In this document: positions 33,842 through 42,172 of the stretch, one piece after another
Position numbering within the stretch: the stretch's first letter is position 1
Layout of the letters: the number at the start of each line of letters is the position of its first letter
NCBI RefSeq assembly: GCF_900105215.1
Contig: NZ_FOIP01000002.1
Location: 1,116,001-1,180,000 of the forward strand
Source of the DNA: Lacrimispora sphenoides
GTDB taxonomy: Bacteria > Bacillota > Clostridia > Lachnospirales > Lachnospiraceae
Direction: 5' to 3'
DNA: 64,000 nt
The notes under the pieces: model-generated
Seen by the model: only the letters and a program-made list of their open reading frames with translations
The model's database searches: none
What the model was told of the DNA's origin: nothing
Program-made: the position numbers and the translations under genes

Positions 33842-35020
33842 ATGAAAAAGAGGTTAGCAATGGTGCTTGCGGCAGCAATGGTATTGTCAACAACTGCATG
33901 CGGCAGCAGCGGCACAGCAGCAACAGCTGCACCGGCATCCACAGAAGCAAAGACGGAAGCAGCTAAGACGGAACCGGCGACTACAGCGGAGAAGGTAGAA
34001 AACGCCCAGTCCACAGGCTCTCTGGCAGGAAAGAAAATCGCCGTTGTGCGGAACCTGGCAGCAGGAGACCATACCCAGCAGTTTTTAGATGGCTGTGTAT
34101 CCGAGGGGAAGAAGTTTGGCTGGACCGTAGACACTTTTGTAACGGACGGCGATGATGCAAAGGCTCAGGAGACTGTGGCTCAGGTTATTGCAAAAGATTA
34201 TCAGGGAATTATCGTATCTCACGGACAGCTGTCTTATTCCTATGATATGTTAAAGCCTGCCAGAGACAAAGGCATGGAGGTTGTTACCTTTGATACCATG
34301 CCATATAAGGGCGGCGATGCAAGCGGCGAGCTTCTTTCCGGAGTAACTTCTACCGCTCAGAACGATCAGGCGCTGGCCGAGCTTTCCCTTGGCTACATGA
34401 TGAAAGAGTTTGAAGCAAAAGGCGGAAAGTACCCAATGAAAGTTTTAAAGACCTTCATGGGCCCTGGAATCCCTCCGTTAGACAGACGTAACGAAATCTA
34501 TACCAAGCTGGAAGCAGAAGGCAAGATCCAGACTCTGGAAGTAATTGCACCATCTGATTCAGCCAATGCCCGCGGCGATATGACCAATAAGACAGCTGCT
34601 ATTCTTCCCAAATATCCGGAAGGTTCCGTAGATGCCATCTGGGGCTGTTACGATGAGCTGGCAAAGGGTGTACTGCAGGCATTAAACGATGCAGGACGTA
34701 CCGATATCCCAATGTACACCATTGACGTATCCAACGATGACATTCAGTTAATGGTAAAGAATCCTGATGTGTGGAAATCTACCGCAGCCGTTGATCCGAA
34801 ACTGATCGGTATTGTAGATGCCCGTCTTTTAGCTCTTAAATTTATGGGAGAAGAAACACCGGATTACTTTAACTTAAATGCATGCAACATCGAAACAACC
34901 CAGCTCAATGCTCAGACAACCATGAGTGATTTGAGCAGCATCATTGATGGATGGGGCGATGCCGAAGATCCTAAGGGCGCTCTTTATACTGATACAATCA
35001 AGAACAAATATGTAAATTAA
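33842..35020 (+). CDS. Ribose-type ABC importer, substrate-binding lipoprotein
   Basis: A 392-residue lipoprotein of the periplasmic binding protein type I (ribose/galactose) group. Signal MKKRLAMVLAAAMVLSTTAC ends in a lipobox with Cys20, then an Ala/Thr/Glu-rich linker. Start at the ATG at 33842 with AAAGGAGG nine bases upstream. Binding-domain marks are KKIAVVRNLAAGDHTQQFLDG, IVSHGQ, DAIWGCYDELAKGVLQAL. Genes for ATPase, permease, mtnK and mtnA follow, so 5-methylthioribose or 5-deoxyribose is the likely ligand (inference from context). Confidence 0.85.
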   Translation: MKKRLAMVLAAAMVLSTTACGSSGTAATAAPASTEAKTEAAKTEPATTAEKVENAQSTGSLAGKKIAVVRNLAAGDHTQQFLDGCVSEGKKFGWTVDTFVTDGDDAKAQETVAQVIAKDYQGIIVSHGQLSYSYDMLKPARDKGMEVVTFDTMPYKGGDASGELLSGVTSTAQNDQALAELSLGYMMKEFEAKGGKYPMKVLKTFMGPGIPPLDRRNEIYTKLEAEGKIQTLEVIAPSDSANARGDMTNKTAAILPKYPEGSVDAIWGCYDELAKGVLQALNDAGRTDIPMYTIDVSNDDIQLMVKNPDVWKSTAAVDPKLIGIVDARLLALKFMGEETPDYFNLNACNIETTQLNAQTTMSDLSSIIDGWGDAEDPKGALYTDTIKNKYVN

Positions 35021-35062
35021 AGAAACGCTCTGTATTCATTACATAATTAAGGAAGAGATGCC

Positions 35063-36574
35063 ATGACCGAAGTAAAACTTGAAATGAAAGATATATCCAT
35101 CGAATTTCCTGGAGTTAAGGCTTTGGATGGAGTTGATTTTGGTCTGAAAAGTGGTACGATTCATGCGCTTGTGGGTGCCAATGGCGCAGGTAAGTCCACC
35201 TTAATGAAAGTGCTTGCCGGTGTCAATACGCATTATACAGGACAAATTTACGTTGGAGGGGAACCGGTGGAAATCCGGTGCCCCAAAGACGCTAAAAATC
35301 TTGGGATAGAAATCGTATTTCAGGAAGTTGACACCGCGCTGATTCCCTATCTGACCGTGGCTGAGAATGTAATGTTCAACACGCTGGTCAATAAAATGGG
35401 GCGAAAGCAAATCGTGCACTGGAAAGAAATCAGGCAGGCAGCAGAAACGGTATTAAAGAAATTAAATGTAGATGTGGATATTAATAAAAAGGTATCAGGA
35501 CTTACTCTGGCACAAAAACAGATGGTTCTCATAGCCAGATGCGTGGCGGAAAAGTGCCGGTTCCTGATTTTGGATGAGCCCACGGCCCCTCTATCCAATT
35601 CCGAGACACTGGAATTGTTCCGGGTGGTGCGTGAGTTAGCGAAAGAGAATGTGGGAGTTGTGTTTATTTCCCACCGGTTAAGTGAGCTTTACGAGATTTG
35701 TGAAAATATTACCATTATGAGAGACGGCAAACTGGTGACTGAACTGCCGCTTTCTAGAGAACTGGAAGTAAATACTCTTGTCGAATATATGTTAGGCCGT
35801 AGCTATGAGGATAATTACATCAAGAAAAAGTGCGAGATCGGCGGGCCGTTGCTTGAGATAGAAAACCTTTCCGAAAGGGAAGGCAAAGTAAAAGATATCA
35901 ACATGACCGTTTGCAAAGGAGAGATTATCGGCGTGGCAGGCTTGGTGGGCGCTGGCAAAACAGAGCTTTGCAAGACCCTGTTCTCCGCTTACCAGCAGTC
36001 AGGCGGCACCATGAAGTTAAACGGAAAAGTGATCAAGGCAAAAGGGCCTACCCAGGCCGTGAAACATGGGCTTGCACTGGTTCCGGAGGAGCGGAGAAAA
36101 GAAGGTGTCCTGATTTCGGACCCGGTAGTTTCCAATATCTCTGTGGCAGCCATGGAAAAATATACGAACCGCCTTTCTGTAGTAAATAAGAAACGGGAAA
36201 AAGTGGACGCCAAAAATATGATACGCGACCTTGGAATTAAGACCCCATCCGAGAACCAGGTTGTCGCCCTTCTGTCCGGCGGAAACCAGCAGAAGGTGGT
36301 CGTTGGTAAATGGCTGAATAAGGATTCAGAGGTTTATATTTTTGACGAGCCGACCAAAGGGATCGACGTGGGAGCCAAGCAGGATATGTATGAGTTAATT
36401 GAAGGCTTGGCAGCCAGGGGAAAAGGTATTATTTATGCCACCTGCGAATTCCAGGAAATATTAAGTATCTGCGACCGCATCTATGTGATGTATGACGGAG
36501 AAATCATTAAAGAATTAAACGCAGCAGATACGAACGAAAAAGAACTGCTTTACTATTCGACAGGAGGTAAATGA
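35063..36574 (+). CDS. Ribose-type ABC importer, double ATPase (RbsA-like)
   Basis: A 503-residue fusion of two ATPase domains. Domain 1 has Walker A GANGAGKST, signature-like LTLAQKQMVLIARC and Walker B FLILDEPTAPLS. Domain 2 has the degenerate Walker A GLVGAGKTE, a proper LSGGNQQKVVVGKW and FDEPTKGIDVGAK. This asymmetry is normal for RbsA/MglA. It energises uptake by the neighbouring permease. Confidence 0.92.
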   Translation: MTEVKLEMKDISIEFPGVKALDGVDFGLKSGTIHALVGANGAGKSTLMKVLAGVNTHYTGQIYVGGEPVEIRCPKDAKNLGIEIVFQEVDTALIPYLTVAENVMFNTLVNKMGRKQIVHWKEIRQAAETVLKKLNVDVDINKKVSGLTLAQKQMVLIARCVAEKCRFLILDEPTAPLSNSETLELFRVVRELAKENVGVVFISHRLSELYEICENITIMRDGKLVTELPLSRELEVNTLVEYMLGRSYEDNYIKKKCEIGGPLLEIENLSEREGKVKDINMTVCKGEIIGVAGLVGAGKTELCKTLFSAYQQSGGTMKLNGKVIKAKGPTQAVKHGLALVPEERRKEGVLISDPVVSNISVAAMEKYTNRLSVVNKKREKVDAKNMIRDLGIKTPSENQVVALLSGGNQQKVVVGKWLNKDSEVYIFDEPTKGIDVGAKQDMYELIEGLAARGKGIIYATCEFQEILSICDRIYVMYDGEIIKELNAADTNEKELLYYSTGGK

Positions 36575-36575
36575 T

Positions 36576-37595
36576 ATGTCTGGGGCAGAGAAGGTAAAAA
36601 AGAAAAGGAACGTCGGGGATTTTGTGACAAAATGGGGTACCATCGCAACGATGCTTATCATGTTCATCCTGTTTACGTTTGGAAACTGGAGCAAGGATAC
36701 GGGAGCGAGCATGTTTCTGACCCAGTCTAATATGATCACTATCCTCCGTGCGGTATCCATCACCACCATCATCGCTATCGGTCTTACGTTTGCCCTGGCG
36801 GTAAACGGCATGGATCTTTCCATTGGAGCTACGGCTCAGTTTGCCAATGTTTTTGTTATGACATGCTTTGTATGGCACAACATCAATATAGGTGTTTCCA
36901 TCATTCTTACGGTGCTCATATGCCTAAGCGTTGCAGTCATCAACAGCATTTTGATCGTTAAATTCAAGATACCGGATATGGTTGCGGCACTTTCCGTAAT
37001 GTTTATGTATCAGGGAGTTTCCATGACCTATTCCAAGGGCGGCGCCATCACAGAGCGTATGACCCGCGCCGATGGGACCCAGGCTCCCGGCCTTGTTCCC
37101 GAAGCCTTCCGGGCATTGGGAAAGGAACCATGGCTGATCATCATCATGATCTGCGTGGTACTGTTTGCATACTTTTTCTTAAATTACACCAAACACGGCA
37201 GATACATGTATGCTGTAGGAGGAAATCCTGAGGCAGCCCAGCTTTCCGGAATTCCGGTAGCAAAGTATAAGATCCTTGCATACTTTCTGTCAGCTATCTT
37301 TGCGTCAATCGGCGGAATCTGTCTGGCAGCACGTGTAGGAACGGCGCAGATTTCAGCAGGTGATTCGTACTTAATGCCATCTGTATGTGCGGCCTATATC
37401 GGGTTTTCTGTATTGGGCGCCGGAAAAGCCAATGCTTTTGGTACCTTTGCGGGAGCGGTGCTTGTGGGTATGCTGGAAAACGGTCTAATCATGATGTCCG
37501 TGCCTTATTATGCTATGAACATCATTAAGGGTGCAGTCCTTGCAATTGCCCTTGCCATGACCTATGCAAGCGGCAAGACAAAAAATGTAAACTAA
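36576..37595 (+). CDS. Ribose-type ABC importer, permease (RbsC-like)
   Basis: A 339-residue membrane protein with about eight to ten hydrophobic segments and the family motifs TIIAIGLTFALAVNGMDLS, GGNPEAAQLSGIPVAKYK and GAGKANAFGTFAGA. The ATG follows the ATPase stop by one base. Preceded by GGAGG in the ATPase 3' end. Confidence 0.9.
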   Translation: MSGAEKVKKKRNVGDFVTKWGTIATMLIMFILFTFGNWSKDTGASMFLTQSNMITILRAVSITTIIAIGLTFALAVNGMDLSIGATAQFANVFVMTCFVWHNINIGVSIILTVLICLSVAVINSILIVKFKIPDMVAALSVMFMYQGVSMTYSKGGAITERMTRADGTQAPGLVPEAFRALGKEPWLIIIMICVVLFAYFFLNYTKHGRYMYAVGGNPEAAQLSGIPVAKYKILAYFLSAIFASIGGICLAARVGTAQISAGDSYLMPSVCAAYIGFSVLGAGKANAFGTFAGAVLVGMLENGLIMMSVPYYAMNIIKGAVLAIALAMTYASGKTKNVN

Positions 37596-37628
37596 AAACG
37601 TTATATTGATCAGGGGAAGGTGACAGGA

Positions 37629-38861
37629 ATGTCTAAATACGACAGTTATTTTTTGATGAAAGCGGAAGAGGTACCGGATTATGTTAAGGAGAAGCTTACC
37701 TATTTTGATGCGGATGCCAGGCTGGAATGTAAGGAAATCGGAGACGGAAACTTAAACTACGTATTTCGTGTAAAGGATCCTGCAAGCGGGAAAACCATCA
37801 TCGTGAAGCAGGCAGGAGAAGCGCTTCGTATTTCAGCAGAAATGCATGTTTCCACCGACCGCGGAAGAATTGAAGCAAAGATTCTTGGAATCCAGGATTC
37901 TTATGCACCGGGGCTGGTTCCAAAGGTTTACCTGTATGACGGAACCATGTGTGCCATGGTCATGGAGGATATGATCGGTCATACCATGATGCGTACCGGT
38001 CTGTTAAAGCATGAGACTTATCCTAAATTTGCAGATCATGTGACCACTTTTATGGTTAATTCCCTTCTACGTACAACGGATGTTGTCCTGGGACACAAAG
38101 AGAAAAAAGAGCTGGTTAAAAGCTTTATCAATCCGGACCTGTGCGAGATTTCAGAGGACTTAGTATACAGCGAACCCTTTATTGATTACAACCACAGGAA
38201 CAATGTATTTCCGCCCAATGCAGAATTTGTAAAGAAGGAACTGTATGAGGATCAGGCTTTGCATCTGGAAGCGGCCAAGCTGAAATTTGAGTTCATGAAC
38301 AATGCCCAGTCTCTGATTCATGGAGACTTACATACTGGCTCTGTGTTTATCAATAAAGAGCACACTTATATTTTTGATCCGGAATTTGCCTTCTTCGGCC
38401 CCATGGGCTATGATATCGGCAATGTCATTGCTAATATGTTTTTTGCATGGTGCAACGGCGATGCTACCATTGAAGATGAAAAGGAAAAAGAGGAGTTCTG
38501 CGGCTGGTGCCTAAGTACGATTTCCGACATTGTGGACTTATTCATTGAAAAATACAATAAGGTTTTTGATGAGCACGTAACGGAAACCATGGCAAAGGTC
38601 CCAGGGTTTAAGGAGTGGTATCTGGAAGGCATCCTTTCTGATACTGCAGGTGTGGCTGGACTTGAATCCATCCGCCGGACCGTAGGAATGGCTAATGTCA
38701 TTGATATTACCACAATTCCCGATGAGGAAAAACGGGCCAGGGCCGAAAAGATCGTCATTTCGCTGGCAAAGAATTATATCATGAACCGCCGCAGCTTCCG
38801 GAGTGGAGCGGATTACTTGAATGCAATAAAAGAGGCAATAGGTAAGTTTGAAAGCCGGTAA
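37629..38861 (+). CDS. mtnK: 5-Methylthioribose kinase
   Basis: A 410-residue kinase of the aminoglycoside phosphotransferase fold (Bacillus MtnK is about 400). Marks: GDGNLNYVFRV near 40 (nucleotide loop), IVKQAGEALRI with the ATP lysine, LIHGDLHTGSVF as the catalytic loop, and FDPEFAFFGPMGYDIG as the metal site. It phosphorylates 5-methylthioribose (and, in related enzymes, 5-deoxyribose) at C1. Start at the ATG at 37629 after GGGGAAGG. It is in one operon with a sugar ABC importer and mtnA. Confidence 0.9.
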   Translation: MSKYDSYFLMKAEEVPDYVKEKLTYFDADARLECKEIGDGNLNYVFRVKDPASGKTIIVKQAGEALRISAEMHVSTDRGRIEAKILGIQDSYAPGLVPKVYLYDGTMCAMVMEDMIGHTMMRTGLLKHETYPKFADHVTTFMVNSLLRTTDVVLGHKEKKELVKSFINPDLCEISEDLVYSEPFIDYNHRNNVFPPNAEFVKKELYEDQALHLEAAKLKFEFMNNAQSLIHGDLHTGSVFINKEHTYIFDPEFAFFGPMGYDIGNVIANMFFAWCNGDATIEDEKEKEEFCGWCLSTISDIVDLFIEKYNKVFDEHVTETMAKVPGFKEWYLEGILSDTAGVAGLESIRRTVGMANVIDITTIPDEEKRARAEKIVISLAKNYIMNRRSFRSGADYLNAIKEAIGKFESR

Positions 38862-38882
38862 TACGGGGTTGAAAGCCGGTAA
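38848..38882 (+). repeat. 14-bp tandem-like repeat spanning the mtnK stop
   Basis: TTGAAAGCCGGTAA occurs at 38848-38861 (including the mtnK stop) and again at 38869-38882, a 21-bp period. It looks like a short local duplication of the 3' end. Confidence 0.6.
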
Positions 38883-38894
38883 CAAAAAAGGGAT

Positions 38895-38924
38895 AAGGTT
38901 GAAGAAAAAACGTCCTTCAACCTT
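38895..38924 (+). terminator. Hairpin between mtnK and mtnA
   Basis: AAGGTTGAAG pairs perfectly with CTTCAACCTT, 10-nt loop, no T run. More likely an RNA-processing or stability hairpin than a full terminator. Confidence 0.4.
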
Positions 38925-38932
38925 GAGTTTGT

Positions 38933-38968
38933 GAATCAACTGGATATGCTCGCATATCCGCTTGATTC
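38933..38968 (+). repeat. Palindromic intergenic element before mtnA
   Basis: GAATCAA / TTGATTC and GGATATG / CATATCC form a stem broken by a 2x2 mismatch, with loop CTCG. Its reverse complement resembles the 41-bp repeats at 11387 and 12852 (ATCAAGC, GGA, TGCGA, ATATC, TTGAT in the same order), so it may be a diverged member of that family. It ends just before the mtnA ribosome site. Confidence 0.5.
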
Positions 38969-38982
38969 ATTAGGAGGCAAAA

Positions 38983-40089
38983 ATGAGCGAAGAAACAAAA
39001 AAATCCATCATGGACTATGATACTGTTGCCCTTGATGATGAGAACAATGCCCTGGTCATCATAGACCAGACGCAGCTTCCGTATCATACGGAAATCCTTT
39101 CCCTGACAAAACAGGAGGATATCTGGAATGCAATCTATCTTCTTCAGGTAAGAGGGGCACCTGCCATCGGTGTGGCGGCAGCCATTGGCATCTATATGGC
39201 TGCAAGAGAGATCAAAGCAGATGGTTTTGATGACTTTTATGCAGAATTTCAAAAAGCAAAGGACTATCTTGATTCCGCACGTCCCACTGCCGTCAATTTA
39301 TCATGGGCACTTAAACGGATGGAACAGGTGGTTTTGAAAAATAAAGAGAAAACCGTTCCTGAGATCGTTGAGATTCTTCATAAAGAGGCGATAGAGATCC
39401 GGGAAGAAGATATCTGGGTCTGCAAGATGATCGGGGAATATGGTCTGTCTCTTGTAAAGCCTGGCGACGGCCTTCTGACCCACTGCAATGCCGGGCAGCT
39501 GGCAACGGTAAAGTACGGAACTGCAACAGCTCCCATGTATTTGGGACACGAAAAAGGCTATAACTTCCGCATCTTTTCGGACGAGACAAGACCGCTTCTT
39601 CAGGGAGCGAGACTGACCTCTTTCGAATTAAAGGAGTCTGGTCTTGATGTTACAGTGATTTGCGACAACATGTCAGCGACCGTCATGAGAAATGGCTGGG
39701 TCGATGCCGTATTTGTAGGCTGCGACCGGGTGGCTGCCAACGGGGATACTGCAAATAAGATCGGAACCTCCATGGTAGCACTGGCGGCCAAACGCTACGG
39801 TGTGCCCATGTATATCTGCGCCCCAACCTCCACCATTGATATGAACACTCTTACCGGCAAGGAGATCCACATTGAGGAACGTCCGGCAGAGGAAGTTGTG
39901 GAAATGTGGTATAAAAAACGGATGGCACCGGAAGGCGTAAAGGTATTTAATCCTGCATTTGATGTGACTGATAATGATTTAATTGCAGGGATCGTGACGG
40001 AATACGGGATCGCCAGAGCACCCTATACAGAATCATTAAAAGAAATATTCAGGAAAAAGGAAGAAGCCCTGAAAGCAAAGGAAATGTAA
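38983..40089 (+). CDS. mtnA: S-methyl-5-thioribose-1-phosphate isomerase
   Basis: A 368-residue isomerase related to eIF2B. RGAPAIGVAAAIGIYMA is the substrate loop; the catalytic cysteine is in LTHCNAGQLATV and the aspartate in VGCDRVAANGDTANKIGT. It turns 5-methylthioribose 1-phosphate into 5-methylthioribulose 1-phosphate (or the deoxy analogue). AGGAGG precedes the ATG. None of the later methionine-salvage genes (mtnB, mtnC/W/X, mtnD) follows, so the ketose phosphate must go elsewhere, and the class II aldolase of the neighbouring microcompartment operon is the obvious taker. Confidence 0.93.
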   Translation: MSEETKKSIMDYDTVALDDENNALVIIDQTQLPYHTEILSLTKQEDIWNAIYLLQVRGAPAIGVAAAIGIYMAAREIKADGFDDFYAEFQKAKDYLDSARPTAVNLSWALKRMEQVVLKNKEKTVPEIVEILHKEAIEIREEDIWVCKMIGEYGLSLVKPGDGLLTHCNAGQLATVKYGTATAPMYLGHEKGYNFRIFSDETRPLLQGARLTSFELKESGLDVTVICDNMSATVMRNGWVDAVFVGCDRVAANGDTANKIGTSMVALAAKRYGVPMYICAPTSTIDMNTLTGKEIHIEERPAEEVVEMWYKKRMAPEGVKVFNPAFDVTDNDLIAGIVTEYGIARAPYTESLKEIFRKKEEALKAKEM

Positions 40090-40118
40090 GCGGTTGTTGT
40101 CTGAACCTTACATAGGAA

Positions 40119-40153
40119 AAGAGGATGTCTCATAGGAACTGGGACATCCTCTT
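40119..40153. terminator. Bidirectional terminator between mtnA and the DeoR-type gene
   Basis: AAGAGGATGTC (40119-40129) pairs perfectly with GACATCCTCTT (40143-40153). On the minus strand it is followed by TTTT, suited to end the regulator transcript. Confidence 0.75.
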
Positions 40154-40165
40154 GCCAAAATCAGA

Positions 40166-40933
40166 TCATGCTTCCGTAGCTTCAAGAAGCTCTACGTTGT
40201 TTTTTAAAAGATATTCTCTCCATTGTTCATTCATCTGCTTATCTGTGACCAGTCCTTTGATGGTTTCAAAACCGGATATCCGGATGAATGAGGTTTTATC
40301 GAACTTGGAGTGGTCAGCGATCAGATACACATGATTGCTCCGGGTCATCAGTGTCTGGCGTATGGCGGCAATGGCTTCGTTGGAATCGGTGATCCCGTGT
40401 TCTATGGAAACGCTTCTGCAGGACATAAAGGTCTTGTCTAAGTAAAAGGATTCCAAGTTCCGGATTGCTGTATTTCCTACAAAGGCTTTGTCCCGGGGGG
40501 TATAGGAGCCTCCGATGGAAATGAGGCGGATATCTTCTTTATCATAAAGTTCATTGATGATCAGCAGGGAGTTTGTCACCACGGTAAGGCGCATTCCCTG
40601 GAGAGCTTTTGCCAGCTGCAGGGATGTGGTAGAGGCATCTAAGAAAATGGAGTCGCCGTTGTGAATGACGGACAGGCACTTTTTTGCGATAGCCTGCTTG
40701 CTTTCCATATATGCGGTTTCCCGGATCGTTAATTCTACGTTATTCTCAACCCCATCTTGTATGAATGCACCGCCGTATGTTCTGGTCAGGAACCCGTCAT
40801 CCTCCAATTGCTTTAAATCCCGCCGGATGGTTTCTTCGGTCACGGAAAAAATTTTGGAAAGTTCGGTCACCGTAACGCTTTTCTTTTCTAAAATAATATC
40901 TTTGATCTTGGCTTTCCTTGTTACTGCTAACAT
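40166..40933 (-). CDS. DeoR-family transcriptional regulator
   Basis: A 255-residue regulator, the usual DeoR length. Start at the ATG at 40933 with AAAGGAA upstream; longer in-frame reading only adds unlikely hydrophobic sequence. The N-terminal helix-turn-helix is SVTVTELSKIFSVTEETIRRDLKQLEDDGFLTRTYGGA. The sugar-phosphate-binding domain has VVTNSLLI, GGSYTPRDKAFVG and IADHSKFDK. It is divergent from the microcompartment operon and lies between that and the importer-mtnKA operon; both carry the same upstream blocks. A phosphorylated sugar such as methylthioribulose 1-phosphate may be the inducer (inference). Confidence 0.88.
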   Translation of the reverse strand: MLAVTRKAKIKDIILEKKSVTVTELSKIFSVTEETIRRDLKQLEDDGFLTRTYGGAFIQDGVENNVELTIRETAYMESKQAIAKKCLSVIHNGDSIFLDASTTSLQLAKALQGMRLTVVTNSLLIINELYDKEDIRLISIGGSYTPRDKAFVGNTAIRNLESFYLDKTFMSCRSVSIEHGITDSNEAIAAIRQTLMTRSNHVYLIADHSKFDKTSFIRISGFETIKGLVTDKQMNEQWREYLLKNNVELLEATEA

Positions 40934-41089
40934 AAGTATATTCCTTTCTTTATGGCGATAAATGTTAATTAAAATAAAATGCAATACAAAACCATAGAAA
41001 TCATGTGGTATATAAGTATATTGTATAATTATTTTGTTTAAATGTAAAGGAGAAATAGTTGAAATAAAAATAAAACAGTAAAAACAGAA

Positions 41090-41148
41090 ATAAAACAACA
41101 TAAAACATTGACAAACAGACACAAAAATGGTAAAAATACAGTATAAAA
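41090..41148 (+). promoter_or_regulatory. Regulatory blocks and promoter of the microcompartment operon
   Basis: Blocks 1 (ATAAAACAACATAAAACA, 41090-41107) and 2 (AAATACAGTATAAAA, 41134-41148) are identical to those at 33670-33707, but 44 bp start to start instead of 23, a difference of 21 bp or two helical turns. A perfect -35 TTGACA follows block 1 directly (41108-41113) with a weak -10 TAAAAA 17 bp on (41131-41136). Block 2 covers the likely start site, a repressor-like position. The remaining gap to 41203 is the leader. Confidence 0.65.
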
Positions 41149-41203
41149 GAGGAAAGTTCGGACAGAGAGAACATGTAATTGTTTGGACTTTGGAGGTAAA
41201 GAT

Positions 41204-42163
41204 ATGATGACAGTTCAAGGCGTAAAGTACATGTCTGATTTTGAGGCCAAAAAGGCAATTTTGGATATCGGCAGACGTATGTACGAAAAGGGCTTTGTAG
41301 CCTCGAATGATGGAAACATCAGCTGTAAGGTAGGGCCGAACACCATCTGGACGACGCCGACCGGGGTATCAAAGGGATTTATGACTCAGGATATGCTGGT
41401 AAAGATGGATTTGAACGGAAAAGTGCTGATGGGAAGATGGAAGCCCTCCTCAGAAGTAAAGATGCATTTAAGGGTTTATAAGGAAAATCCGGATGTGCAG
41501 GCAGTTACCCACGCCCATCCTTTGGTGGCGACCAGCTTTGCCATTGCCGGGATCAGTCTGGATGCTGCAATCCTTACGGAAGCAGTACTGGGGCTTGGGT
41601 CTATCCCGGTTGCAAAATACGCAACACCGGGTACAGAGGAAGTTCCTGATTCCATAGCGCCCTTTGTGAAATCTCACAATGGTGTGCTCCTTGCAAACCA
41701 TGGAGCGCTGACCTGGGGAAAAGATATTCATCAGGCGTTTTACAGGCTGGAATCCATCGAATATTATGCGACTATATTGATGTATACAGGCAATATCATC
41801 GGACGCCAGAATCTGCTTTCCTGCGATCAGGTAGATAAGCTGCTGGATATCCGGCATAAGCTTGGCATCACGGCAGGCGGAATTCCACCGTGTTCCGTAG
41901 AAGTAACGAATATGAAGGATGTGGTTACTGCAGCAGATGTCCGCCCGGCAGAACAGACAGGAACAGGACCGGTACTAAAAGGGGTAACATCCATTGTAAG
42001 GCCGGGAGAGAGTCTGCCAGTTTCCGGTTGCGGCTGTACCGGCGTAACGCAGAAGAGCTTGACCTTAGAGGAACAAAAGCCTGTGGAGGCGGAAGCTTTA
42101 GGTAAGGCAAAGAAGGAAATCATAGCCGAAGTAGTGAGAAGAGTGATAGAGCAGCTAAACTAG
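41204..42163 (+). CDS. Class II (fuculose-phosphate type) aldolase with C-terminal encapsulation peptide
   Basis: A 319-residue protein. Residues about 10-215 are the AraD/FucA class II aldolase domain: SNDGNISCKV, SSEVKMHLRVY with the catalytic Glu, THAHP with two zinc histidines and LANHGALTWG with the third. A linker of about 75 residues follows, then an amphipathic helix (AKKEIIAEVVRRVIEQL) at the very end, the form of a microcompartment targeting peptide. Related aldolases split 5-methylthioribulose 1-phosphate or 5-deoxyribulose 1-phosphate into DHAP and an aldehyde (DHAP shunt). Start at the ATG at 41204 with GGAGG upstream. First gene of the operon. Confidence 0.85.
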   Translation: MMTVQGVKYMSDFEAKKAILDIGRRMYEKGFVASNDGNISCKVGPNTIWTTPTGVSKGFMTQDMLVKMDLNGKVLMGRWKPSSEVKMHLRVYKENPDVQAVTHAHPLVATSFAIAGISLDAAILTEAVLGLGSIPVAKYATPGTEEVPDSIAPFVKSHNGVLLANHGALTWGKDIHQAFYRLESIEYYATILMYTGNIIGRQNLLSCDQVDKLLDIRHKLGITAGGIPPCSVEVTNMKDVVTAADVRPAEQTGTGPVLKGVTSIVRPGESLPVSGCGCTGVTQKSLTLEEQKPVEAEALGKAKKEIIAEVVRRVIEQLN

Positions 42164-42172
42164 GAGGCAATC

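Noticed and set aside
41001..41258. Minus-strand frame across the microcompartment promoter
   Set aside because: Low-complexity Phe/Leu/Tyr-rich translation of AT-rich promoter DNA.
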